Source: Sordariomycetes sp. S80-01Y (taxonomy: Eukaryota > Ascomycota > Sordariomycetes). Taken from it: DNA of 64,000 nucleotides. Positions 10,706 to 20,727 of the stretch are shown here, piece after piece. The stretch is from contig JAXQJY010000026.1 in assembly GCA_037042185.1 (NCBI GenBank), positions 434,001-498,000 on the forward strand. Direction: 5' to 3'. How positions within the stretch are numbered: position 1 is the first letter of the stretch; every line of letters starts with the position of its first letter. Both the position numbers and the translations under genes were made by a program. Under the pieces are notes generated by a model. It ran no database searches and was not told the DNA's origin. It was given only the letters and a program-made list of their open reading frames with translations.

Positions 10706-11899
10706 TGCGACAGTTTAGCAAGATGAAGATGGAAGAAACACGAGGCGAGGGATGGGCTGGACTGTGGGGAAATGGAGTTCAGTGCTCCGATTCTATGGGA
10801 CGTCGTGGGTGCCAGACAAAATAGGGGCGGACACAAACCCAGCCTTATCTTTGCGATGGACTCAGATATATAGCCCCGTCTGTCTTGATAAGTGAAGAAG
10901 TCACACGGTGAGATCAGCTGCAGTTGCTCTATGTTTCTTATTCTCTTATCTATGCCGCATACCCAATCGTGCACCCATCAGTTGCTCGTTCAAAGCCGGT
11001 CTAGTTCGACCCAGCCCGTCACTCAGAATGCATTGCTTTTTTGTCGCGAAGAGGGTGGCGCCCCTGTGTGACCAAACCCTGTGGCTTGCCATCTCGAGGG
11101 GAGGCATTCTGTTACGTGATGTGGAAAAATGAGTCTGGGGAACTCCAGGGCACCCCCAGGTCTGCCTTGCTTATTCTATCGTTGTGCTATGACTTTGGTT
11201 ATTTGTTCCTCGCGGATTGGGCTCAATTGCGTCGGCGGATTCCACCTCTCGAGGGCGTTCAACACACGGAAGATGGTTATCCCAACAACCGCACATCAGC
11301 TAATACCAACTCTGGGAAGGTCCATGGAGCTGATGAACTTTTCTCCTATCCTTATCGAAAGAGCTTTCAATCTTCAACATTTCAGTCACCTCGGCTGGGC
11401 GCACCACCATCCTCTCAAGCTGCCTTCGTAGACAGCCATCGTGTCATTGATTACACATGATTGGCTGGCAAATCGCTCAGCAGCCGGCTCGGCTTGATAA
11501 TTCTTGCCGACCGGCATCGGAGATAACTCCCGGTCCTCCTCGCGAGTTACCGGTCTCCAAAGAGGCGCTATCTGGACGGACTCCACCTAACTCGACGTGT
11601 TCTTGGAGTCTTCCAGCACAACCATCCGGCCAGGACCGGGCATCGCCCTTGCTCTTTGTCAGAATGGAGCGGAGTGTGCGGAGAGGATTGCGGAGGCGCA
11701 TGTCCGTCTTTACGGCGATGGTGAACCGGTCGCAGCGTCTTATAATGAGGCGATGCGCTGACGACTTTGCTTAGGATCCATTGCCCCATCTGCCACCAAC
11801 CTCACCCATCTTGGAGGAATAGAAGCCTGCTTGTATACTACTTCAACTGATACCCCTTTTCCAACTGCAGTGCTCTCATTTACAAGCTCTGTCTTCACA
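10706..11899. other. Divergent promoter region, regulator / 5-oxoprolinase
   Basis: A 1.2-kb spacer between the divergent start codons at 10705 and 11900. Several GATA-core sites occur (for example CTTATC at 10844, 10945 and 11351 and GATAAG at 10887), but their number is about what chance gives. No gene is supported inside it. Confidence 0.5.
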
Positions 11900-14800
11900 A
11901 TGGCTCCTCAAGGTATCCGGATAGCCATCGACAGAGGTGGCACTTTCACCGACGCTTGGGCTGAGATACCCGGGCAAAAAGAACACATTGTCTTCAAGAT
12001 CCTGTCGGTATGCCCAGGCGAGTACGATGATGCCCCGACAGAATGTATCAGGCAGATCCTCGAGATCGCCACAGGGACCTCAATACCAAAAGGATCCTTG
12101 TTGGATCTCGAGCCCATCGAGTCGATACGTATGGGCACAACAGTAGCGACCAACGCTTTGCTGGAACGCAAAGGCGAACGTGTTGCATTCTTGACCACAA
12201 AGGGCTTCAGGGATATTCTCTTCATCGGAAACCAGACGAGGCCGAACCTGTTTGACCTCTCCGTCAGACGGTTAGAGCAGTTGTACGAGACCGTCGTTGA
12301 GGTTGATGAGCGAGTCACCATTGAGGGCTTCAGTGAGAACCCTGAGCCCAAACCCATCGATGTGGCGTCAGACGAGGCCCTCATTACCGGGCAAACGGGA
12401 GAGATTGTTCGCATCATCAAAAAGCCAGACCTCTCAGCCGTTCGCAGCGACTTAGAAAACCTCAAGGCGCAAGGGTTCGAAAATGTCGCCGTCGGCTTCA
12501 TGCACTCATACACGTACCCGGAGCACGAGATTCAGGTCACAAAGCTGGCCGAGGAAATGGGATTCAAGGTGTCCGCATCATCAGTCCTGCAGTCCATGGC
12601 CAAATTTGTGCCGAGGAGTCAATCTGCGGTTGCTGATGCTTACCTGACGCCCATGACCTACACGTACTTGGAGAGCTTCCGAAAGGGCTTCAAGGGGCAC
12701 CTCGAGGACGAAAGCGCCAACAAGCTGCTTATTTGCCAGAGTGACGGTGGCTTGACGAGCTGGACCAAGTTCACCGGGCTGAGGGGAGTTCTTAGCGGCC
12801 CAGCCGGTGGTGTCGTTGGCCTGTCGCGGACATGCTATGATGAGAACGATGGTACACCTGTGTTAGGCTTCGATATGGTAAGTCATGACTGGTAAATGGA
12901 ACTCGAGTCTGAGCTGATCTTGCCAGGGAGGAACATCCACTGACGTTGCCCGCTACTCGGGTGCGCTGGAGCACATCTTCGAGAATACGCTGGCCGAGGT
13001 GACGATTCAGACGCCGCAGCTAGACATTAACACCGTGGCTGCGGGTGGAGGCTCAATACTCTCCTGGGAGAACGGACTTCTAAAGGTCGGCCCTAGCAGC
13101 GCAGGAGCCAATCCAGGCCCAGCTTGCTACGGTAAAGGAGGTCCCCTCACTGTCACAGACGCTAACTTCCTACTTGGGCGCATCATTCCCGACTTCTTCC
13201 CTCGTAAGCTGGATCTTGACGTGGTGAAGGACAAGTTCGCTGCTCTCACAAAGACAGTCAATGCGGATAAGGCTGGCGGTGAGCACTTCACCCCCGAAAC
13301 GCTGGCCCTGGGCTTCTTGTCTATTGCCAACGCCACCATGACACGCCCCATCCGAACGCTAAGCGAGGGTCGCGGATATGGCGCTGCAAGCCACAACCTC
13401 GGCTCTTTCGGAGGTGCTGGCGGTCAGCACGCTGTCTTCATTGCCCGTGACTTGGGCATCAAGAGGGCCATCATCCCCCGCTACTCGAGCATCTTGTCTG
13501 CCTACGGTATGGCGCTGGCGGATGTGGTTGTCGAGAACCAGGAGCCTGTTGCCTTGACCTTCTCCGAAGGCGCTCTTCCTGAACTCGAGGAGCGTCTGGG
13601 AAGCTTGTCCGGACGGGGTGTCAAGGGTCTGGAGCAACAGGGTTTTGACGGCGGTTCCATTGAGCACGAGTGCTTCCTCAACATGCGCTACCAGGGCAGC
13701 GATACTTCCCTCATGATTGCCAAACCGGACAAGATGTCTGAATTCGGTGCTGCCTTCACCGCCCGTCACGCCCAGGAGTTCGGCTTCTCCCAGTCCCGCG
13801 ACATTCTCATTGACGACATCCGAGTCCGCAGCGTCGGCAAGTCTCGCATCCTCGACATCTCGAGCCCCTTTGAGGAGCTGAAGAAGTACCAGTCTGGCGG
13901 TCTCACTCCTGTCCCTACTCCTATCTTCCGAAGACAAATCTTCTACGAAAAGTATGGTTGGACGGATACGAGTGTTTACCAGCTTAACACTCTGACGCCT
14001 GGTGTTCACATCAGCGGTCCTGCGATGATCATTGACAAGACACAGACCATCGTTCTGGACGCAGCATCCAACGCTGTCATTTTGCCTGAGCATGTCGTCT
14101 TGGAAGTCGGCAAGGAGGAGCAGCAGAGCGTCGACGTTCAGGCTGTTGACCCTGTCCAGCTCAGCGTGTTTGGCCACCGCTTCATGACTGTGGCCGAGCA
14201 GATGGGCCACACCATGGAGAAGACGTCCATCTCCGTCAATATCAAAGAGCGCCTTGATTATTCGTGCGCCGTCTTCTCGGCCGATGGCGGTCTCGTTGCT
14301 AACGCCCCTCACATCCCTAGCCACTTAGGCTCCATGAGCACAGCCATAGCCTACCAGGCCCAACGTTACAAAGCTGGCGAGCTCAAGCCTGGAGATGTCA
14401 TCATCAGCAACCATCCCCAAGCGGGCGGCACCCATCTGCCCGACATCACTACGGTCACTCCAGTCTTTGATAATGACGACGATCCCAAGGAGATCATCTT
14501 CTTTGTTGCCAATCGCGGCCATCACGCAGACGTCGGCGGCATTGCACCGGGCTCTATGCCTCCCAATTCCACCGAGCTGTGGCAGGAGGGCGCTGCTATT
14601 GAATCTTTCAAGATGATCAAGGAGGGCGTGTTTGACGAGGAGGGCTTGTATGAGCACCTGTACACAAAGCCTGCGTCGTTCCCGGGATGTAGTGGGACGA
14701 GGACCTGGAGCGACAACGTGGCCGATCTCAAGGCTGCCGTCGCCTCCAACAAGAAGGGCATCGAGCTGATCAGGTCGCTCATTCAGGAATTTAGCTGGCC

Positions 14801-15913
14801 TGTCGTGCAATTCTACATGACGGCCATCCAGGAGAACGCGGCTCAATCGGTGCGTGACCTGCTAAAGTCCTTCGCTGTGAAGCACGAGGGCGGTGTTCTC
14901 GAGTCGACCGAGGTCAACGACGATGGAATCACCTTCAAGCTGAAGGTCACTATTGACAAGGAGTCTGGCGAAGCTGTCTTCGACTTTACCGGCACAGGAG
15001 CCGAGCATTCTGGTAACCTCAACGCGCCGCCTACCTGCTCGTACTCGGTCATCATGGTCAGTTAACCCTCTCCCCATTTCTCAATCTTACTAACACAAAC
15101 CAGTACTGCCTCCGCTCCATGATCTCAGCCGACATTCCCCTGAATCAAGGGTGTCTCGCCCCCATCAAACTGGTCTGCCCCGAAAACACCATCCTCTCGC
15201 CCTCTCCCACCGCAGCAACAGTAGGCTGCACCACCGAGACTTCCCAGAAGCTGGCGGACCTCATCTTCCGCGCCTTCAACGCCGCAGCCGCCTCCCAAGG
15301 CACCATGAACAACCTCACATTCGGCTACGGCGGCACCGACCCCGTGACGGGCAAGGTAACCAAAGGACTGGGCTACTATGAGACCATCGCAGGTGGCGCG
15401 GGTGCTGGACCGGGATGGCACGGTGCGAGCGGCGTGCACACGCATTTGACCAACACGAGGATCACGGACCCGGAAATCCTGGAGAAGAGATACCCTGTCA
15501 TCCTGCACGAGTTCTCCATTCGCAAGGGCAGCGGCGGCAGTGGAGAGTACAACGGCGGCGATGGCTGCGTGAGAGATATCGAATTCCGGATACCGTTGCA
15601 GGTCTCCGTCTTGACTGACCGAAGGGTGACGGCGCCGTACGGTCTTGAAGGCGGCGAAGACGGCGAAAGGGGTCAGAACATCTGGGTCCGCAAAGACCCT
15701 GTGACGGGAGCTACGAGACAGACGAGTCTGGGGCCGAGGAAGACGACGCACTTTGCGGCTGGTGACAGGATCGTCATCTTGACACCAGGAGGCGGTGCCT
15801 GGGGAAAGAAGGAGAGAAAGAGCCAAGTCAACGACAGGATTGTCAATGGTGCTGCGTCGACGATGACCAACGGCTCGTTAGGCGTCAGGAGCAGCATTGC
15901 GGCTGGCAACTGA
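11900..15913 (+). CDS. 5-oxoprolinase (ATP-hydrolysing), copy 1
   Basis: Three exons (11900-12877, 12927-15056, 15104-15913) give about 1305 residues, the usual size of eukaryotic 5-oxoprolinases. The enzyme opens 5-oxoproline to glutamate using ATP, the last step of the gamma-glutamyl cycle. The hydantoinase-A half shows [46 protein letters not shown] and [10 protein letters not shown]. The hydantoinase-B half shows NHPQAGGTHLPD and RGHHADVGG. Introns fall after GFDM (phase 0, 49 bp) and after SYSVIM (phase 0, 47 bp). I chose the ATG at 11900 because the upstream in-frame codons from 11831 lack family similarity. A related hydantoinase or acetone-carboxylase-like activity cannot be fully excluded, but the fused A-B layout favours oxoprolinase. 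It is probably cytosolic. Confidence 0.93.
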
Positions 15914-16502
15914 TGCTCAGATGTATACAAAACGAGTATAGAATTAGACAAAGCAATCATGTATTACGTTCAACAACCATATACTCATGCTTATATACAT
16001 TCCAATCACATGAGGTCAATTGTCAGCGTTTCGACATTGATTCCACCTCCGTTGAGCAGCGCCTGAGGCAATCGTATAAGGTTAGCTTGGCATATGCAGC
16101 TCTTTAGCCGCCATGAAGCGTCCTGGCACTCAATTACGCTGGCATTGGCGGGTTTCAAGCCACAATAACTGACACAGGCTCAAGCTGGAATAAGCTCATT
16201 CAAGTGATCGTCCCCCAAACGCATTGCAACGCGCCAACCACCCTCTATCGAGACCGAGGCAGCGCTTCTTCCCCCTCACACGGTGGCTTCTCCGCATGGA
16301 AACCTCCTCGCGCTGCCACATCCTGAAGCCTCATCCCTGTCTGCCATTCCATCCGGACGCATGTGAGCGCGCGGGGGCGTCCGGGATTCCGCAGAACACA
16401 ACAATTCTTGAGCTCCAGCGTGGTCCATAAAACCCGCCACGCTGCACATTCCACGTCTCTTGAACCTCCTCACCCTCAATCACCTCATCAAAGCCCATCA
16501 AG
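15914..16502. other. Intergenic region
   Basis: 589 bp between two plus-strand genes. It contains the oxoprolinase terminator region and the promoter of the next gene; nothing else was recognised. Confidence 0.5.
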
Positions 16503-17765
16503 ATGGCCAAACGAGACCGCAGCCCCGAGACCCCGGATCGCCTCCCGGCGGGCTCCCTCAAGTTCCTCCAGATCCCCGTGGTCGTCGCGGTGCTGGGCTA
16601 TCTGTATTACACGTACCTACATGCGACGGTGGTGATGGTGGCGGGCTTTGACCGCACCACCTACGCCCTCTTCAAGTTCCCGTACGACTGCCATCGCGTG
16701 CACCATCCGGACCTGGAGGCGTGCGAGGACTTCTGGCTGGACTACGACACGCGGACCATGTACGCCGCGTGCGCGAGCCCCGAGAGCCGCTCAGGCTGGA
16801 CGCCGGCTGCGAACCGGTACAATGTCAGCGCGAGGACGCGGAAAGATCACATTTCTGTTCTGAGCATTGACGATGAGGGCGCAGATGGCCTTTTTGGGCT
16901 CAAGACGCTGGGCGTCGAGGAGGGCTTTGGCGATCTGGACCTGCATGGCTTTGATGTGACCAGGACGGGGGGCGGACTGCGGTTTTGGCTGCTGAACCAC
17001 AGACCGCCCGTGGACGCACAGGGTGTTCAGTTGAAGGACGCCACCAAGTTTGGAGCGAACTCAACCGTGGAAATCTTTGATTTGAAGGCTGGGAGCGATG
17101 AGCTGAAGCACGTCAAGACGATCCACGACAAGGCCATCATCTCACCCAACAATCTAGCCGTCGAGGATGACGGCGTTGGCTTCCTCCTCACCAACGACCA
17201 CAGCGGCAAGGTCGGCATGCTCAGAAACCTGGAGCTGGTCTTTGGCGCAGGCAGCGTCACCCGCTGTCGCTCAGACACGGGCAAGTGCGAGGTCGTCCTC
17301 GACAAGGGCTTCGGCATGGCCAATGGCATCGCCAAGGGCCGCGACGGGCGCTTCTACGTCGCCAACACCGACAACGGCGAGATCAACGTGCTCGAAATCA
17401 CCTCGGAGGGGAAGGTCGTCCAGGTCGACCTCATCAAGACCGGTATTCCCCTCGACAACATTTCCGTCGACGACCAGGGTAATCTCATCGCCGCGGGCTT
17501 CCCCAAGCCCCTTCAGGTCCCCAAGGCCATTGAGAACGCGCGGGAGATCGTGGCCCCCGGCGTTGTGCTCAAGATTGAAAGGAAGCTGGGCAAGAGGAAG
17601 AGCTGGGAAGAGGAGTACGTTGTCAGCAAGTTGGTCGAGGATGGGCTGGCTGAGAAGCTGCCGACGCCGAGCATTGCCGTCCGCGACGGCTCGACGGAGA
17701 GGCTGTTCATCAGCGGCGTCGCTTCGCCTTTTATCACGGTGTGCAAGAAGAGGGACGAGGAGTAG
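16503..17765 (+). CDS. Membrane-anchored paraoxonase/arylesterase-like protein
   Basis: A 420-residue single-exon protein of the six-bladed propeller arylesterase group (PON/SMP-30 type). A basic N-terminus precedes one hydrophobic segment at about residues 22-45, so it is probably a signal-anchored membrane protein with the propeller in the lumen or outside. Paraoxonase-like landmarks are LHGFDV (equivalent of the HG histidine region), SPNNLAV, LLTNDH, GMANGIA, VANTDNGEI and PLDNISVDDQGN. The asparagine and aspartate residues in these are the usual calcium ligands. Family members hydrolyse lactones, aryl esters or organophosphates; the substrate here is unknown. It is convergent with the serine dehydratase gene, with stop codons 88 bp apart. 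Confidence 0.8.
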   Translation: MAKRDRSPETPDRLPAGSLKFLQIPVVVAVLGYLYYTYLHATVVMVAGFDRTTYALFKFPYDCHRVHHPDLEACEDFWLDYDTRTMYAACASPESRSGWTPAANRYNVSARTRKDHISVLSIDDEGADGLFGLKTLGVEEGFGDLDLHGFDVTRTGGGLRFWLLNHRPPVDAQGVQLKDATKFGANSTVEIFDLKAGSDELKHVKTIHDKAIISPNNLAVEDDGVGFLLTNDHSGKVGMLRNLELVFGAGSVTRCRSDTGKCEVVLDKGFGMANGIAKGRDGRFYVANTDNGEINVLEITSEGKVVQVDLIKTGIPLDNISVDDQGNLIAAGFPKPLQVPKAIENAREIVAPGVVLKIERKLGKRKSWEEEYVVSKLVEDGLAEKLPTPSIAVRDGSTERLFISGVASPFITVCKKRDEE

Positions 17766-17853
17766 TGCGCTCATCTAAAATTAACGATATCCAATTCATT
17801 TCTACCAAAGCTTTTCCGTATCCCACTGCACTTCTTCCCGCGCGTTGTCTAGA

Positions 17854-19968
17854 TCAACAGTCAGGAACGCTGACCGGGATATCGAACGGCACCGTCGTCG
17901 CCAGCCCACTTAAGCTGGTCTCCTTGAACTCGTTGCGCATGCCCTTTGCCGTCAGACGCATAGCCCTGATGGCGTCGTCCAGCCTAACCTTCTGCGTGCC
18001 TGTCTCGCTGCTCAGCGCGATGTTGGCACTGGACATGGCCTTGACGGCACCCAAGGCGTTCCTCTCGATGCAAGGGGCTTGGACCAGACCGCCGATGGGA
18101 TCGCAGGTCAGCCCGAGATTGTGCTCGATGCCAATCTCGGCGGCCTGCTCGATGGTCTCGGCTGAGGCTCCCATGCAGGCTGCGAAGGCACCGGCCGCCA
18201 TGGAACAGGCGACGCCTACCTCGGCCATGCAGCCACCTTCAGCGGCCGAGATGGTGGCTCCTCGCTTGTAGAGCATGCCGATCGCGGCGGCTGTGAGGAG
18301 GAAAGTCGGGATGTCTCGCTCTGGGTCGTCGCTGATGAACTCGATGGTGTACTTCAAGACGGAGGGTATGATGCCAGCAGCGCCGTTTGTCGGCGCGGTG
18401 ACGATCCTTCCACCAGCGGCATTCGTCTCGTTGACAGCGATGGCGTAGACTGACAAGTAGTCCATCGCCGGGAAGCTGGTGCGCCGAGTCGGACAGGGCG
18501 TGATGGGGTGGTCCAGGCGACCCAAGATCCGCTGAGGCTGCCTCCTCGCGACGCCGTTCGTCTTCGCCTTGGTGAGAGCTGCCGTCGAGGATTGAAGCAG
18601 AGCTCCTGGCTTCTCGCCGTCTGCCTTGGGCGGTGCGTTCATACCCTTCGTCTCCTGAGCATGTGCCGGGTACAGTCCACGCGTGAGACGCCTGTACAAA
18701 GCCGGCGCCCTCCGTCGAAGCTGCAGAGAGCCGGGCAAGGTCGAGTCCTGCGGGGCCTGGACGCTTTCGAGGATGCTGTCGTCCATGACTTGCCAGATGC
18801 GGAACAGCTTCTGGTAGATCTCCTCGTCCGAGTATCCCTGGCTTTTCTCATTCTCGTAGACCAGCTGGGCGATCGTGAGGTTATGCTGGTGGCACAGCGC
18901 CAGCAGGCTCGCGGCGTTGTGGAAGGGATACAGAGGCTTTCCCGAAGCAGAGCTGGTGTCCTCCTCTTGCTTCGGCTCGACCGTACTCCACTCGTCCGTC
19001 TTGGACAAGGAGGTTGAGGCCGATTCGACGTCACCATCGGGCAGAGCAGACTGGGGCTCGGAAGCGTCCTCGAGAGACTTTATCTCCGCGCCGGTCCTTC
19101 GATGGCCCTCTGCGTCCGCCCTGCGGATCTCCTTGTAGTACATGTTCTCGGCCAAGTCGATGGGATGACTCCCGGGCTCCTGGTCAGAGACCTCGCTCAA
19201 AGCCTTGCTGTCGGATGGTGCCCCGTCGGATGTCTGGTGAGGGTTGATGGACAGCGCGCCGTTGACGACGAAACCACCACCGACGCTGAACATGTCGTTC
19301 ATCGCAAGAACGTAGCCCTCCGAATCAAACACCGTCAGCCGCATGCCATTGCTGTGCAGCGGCAGCTTCTTCCCCCACTCCCACACAAATTCCTTCTCGT
19401 AGTCAAACGCAATCTCCTTGCCCTTGCCCTCGCCGAGCCCGTGTCCAAGGATTAGCTTCTTCCCACTCTTGATCTCATTGAACCGCTCCGGCACGTAGGC
19501 CGTATCAACAGTCTCTACATCCGCACTTTCGAGACCCAAGAGCAATGCTGACGGCGTCATGTGGCCCTCACCCGTCAGAGCCAAGCTTCCATAGATGGAA
19601 ACGCGGATCTTGTGAACCCGATGCAAGAGCTTCGCTTCAACAAGGTCGGCTACAAAGATGTTGCCTGCTCGCATGGGACCGACTGTGTGAGAAGACGAGG
19701 GTCCGATGCCGATGGAGAACAGATCAAAGGTCGAGATGACGGCGTGCTCATGGTCGGCCTCGCTGTAGGTGCCCGTCTCTTCGTCGTCAGGCGAGTCGTT
19801 CTTCTGAGCCGCTGTGCTCTGCCATCTGGTCAAGCGAGAGCCCCACGGCGCGCTCGAGGATTTCAGCGAGCGACATTCAGCCTGCACAGGCGCAATCGCT
19901 CGACAGGGCGCCGTGAAGAGTCGGGATGCGGCCGCACCAGCCAAACGAGGGATCGTGACGCGCTTCAT
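17854..19968 (-). CDS. L-serine dehydratase, iron-sulfur type
   Basis: A single exon of ~704 residues when started at the ATG at 19968; an in-frame ATG at 20058 would add 30 residues. The enzyme deaminates L-serine to pyruvate. The N-terminal beta domain has FDLFSIGIGPSSSHTVGPM, the serine-binding loop. The C-terminal alpha domain carries NAAGGRIVTAPTNGAAG, ISAAEGGCMAEVGVACSM and LTCDPIGGLVQAPCIERN, whose cysteines hold the 4Fe-4S cluster. The two are joined by a long, charged, low-complexity insert. The first ~55 residues are rich in Arg, Ser and Ala with few acids, which resembles a mitochondrial presequence (inference). This is the bacterial-like Fe-S family, not the PLP-dependent enzyme. 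Confidence 0.92.
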   Translation of the reverse strand: MKRVTIPRLAGAAASRLFTAPCRAIAPVQAECRSLKSSSAPWGSRLTRWQSTAAQKNDSPDDEETGTYSEADHEHAVISTFDLFSIGIGPSSSHTVGPMRAGNIFVADLVEAKLLHRVHKIRVSIYGSLALTGEGHMTPSALLLGLESADVETVDTAYVPERFNEIKSGKKLILGHGLGEGKGKEIAFDYEKEFVWEWGKKLPLHSNGMRLTVFDSEGYVLAMNDMFSVGGGFVVNGALSINPHQTSDGAPSDSKALSEVSDQEPGSHPIDLAENMYYKEIRRADAEGHRRTGAEIKSLEDASEPQSALPDGDVESASTSLSKTDEWSTVEPKQEEDTSSASGKPLYPFHNAASLLALCHQHNLTIAQLVYENEKSQGYSDEEIYQKLFRIWQVMDDSILESVQAPQDSTLPGSLQLRRRAPALYRRLTRGLYPAHAQETKGMNAPPKADGEKPGALLQSSTAALTKAKTNGVARRQPQRILGRLDHPITPCPTRRTSFPAMDYLSVYAIAVNETNAAGGRIVTAPTNGAAGIIPSVLKYTIEFISDDPERDIPTFLLTAAAIGMLYKRGATISAAEGGCMAEVGVACSMAAGAFAACMGASAETIEQAAEIGIEHNLGLTCDPIGGLVQAPCIERNALGAVKAMSSANIALSSETGTQKVRLDDAIRAMRLTAKGMRNEFKETSLSGLATTVPFDIPVSVPDC

Positions 19969-20727
19969 ACTGGGCAGTAGCTGCGGCCAGCCACGCCAAC
20001 AAAGGGGAAAGAAAAAAAAAGGTGAGAGGAGACGCAGCCCCTGTAGTCTCAATCTCACGGCGTCTCAAAGGTCATGATGATGTTCAATTTCGTTGAGGGA
20101 GTGCGACGGCGAGGATCTGGTCAGTGCTTTGGACGCGAGAAGCATCAGAGGCCGACGGACCAATCCCGAGCGGCAGGATTCAATTGACAAACGATAACAC
20201 GGTGTGCCGCAGCGTCTAACCGGATATAGTGAGGCCACGCTGATCTTTTCGGCTGCGTATCCGCTTATCGATTGTTTGATAGAGAACGTTGAGGCGTCTC
20301 GCGCCCCGGATTACCCCATAGATACGTAAAAAGCCGCTTGAAACCGCCAGAGGGCTGCACTACCCTGGACCTGGTGTGTGCACTGACTGGACCAGCGCAA
20401 GTTCAAGTCCTGCTTCGTAGCTTTGATGAGCGGGTCAAGCTGGGGTTGATTGTGATCAGTTGCTTTTGGGTATGTTCGAGTTGTCTTCTAGGTTTTATGC
20501 TGTTCAGGCTGTGGCCCTTGGCTTCACGCCTGGAGTCGTGTGTCTGTTGTACCAAATGAAAGACTTAGCGAGCACACTTGTACTCGCTCATGTCAGAATT
20601 TGAAGTGTGGGAATCAAAAGTCATCAAATTGTCACACTTTACTTACTACAGACATTGAATAGCTTGCTTCTCTTAATATATACATTGTCTGCTATATACG
20701 AGTATGAAGAGCCAAAGCCATCACCCC
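19969..20727. other. Intergenic region
   Basis: About 760 bp upstream of the serine dehydratase and downstream of the GH5 gene, both on the minus strand. No domain-bearing frame or repeat was seen. Confidence 0.5.

Noticed and set aside
10706-11899. GATA-factor (nitrogen control) sites in both oxoprolinase promoters
   Set aside because: HGATAR is expected about once per 340 bp on two strands, so the observed three to four sites per region are not enriched. Nitrogen control is plausible but not shown.
13359-14324. Long antisense frame (321 codons) within oxoprolinase 1
   Set aside because: It is a mirror of the strongly coding plus strand; the sense strand carries all conserved motifs.
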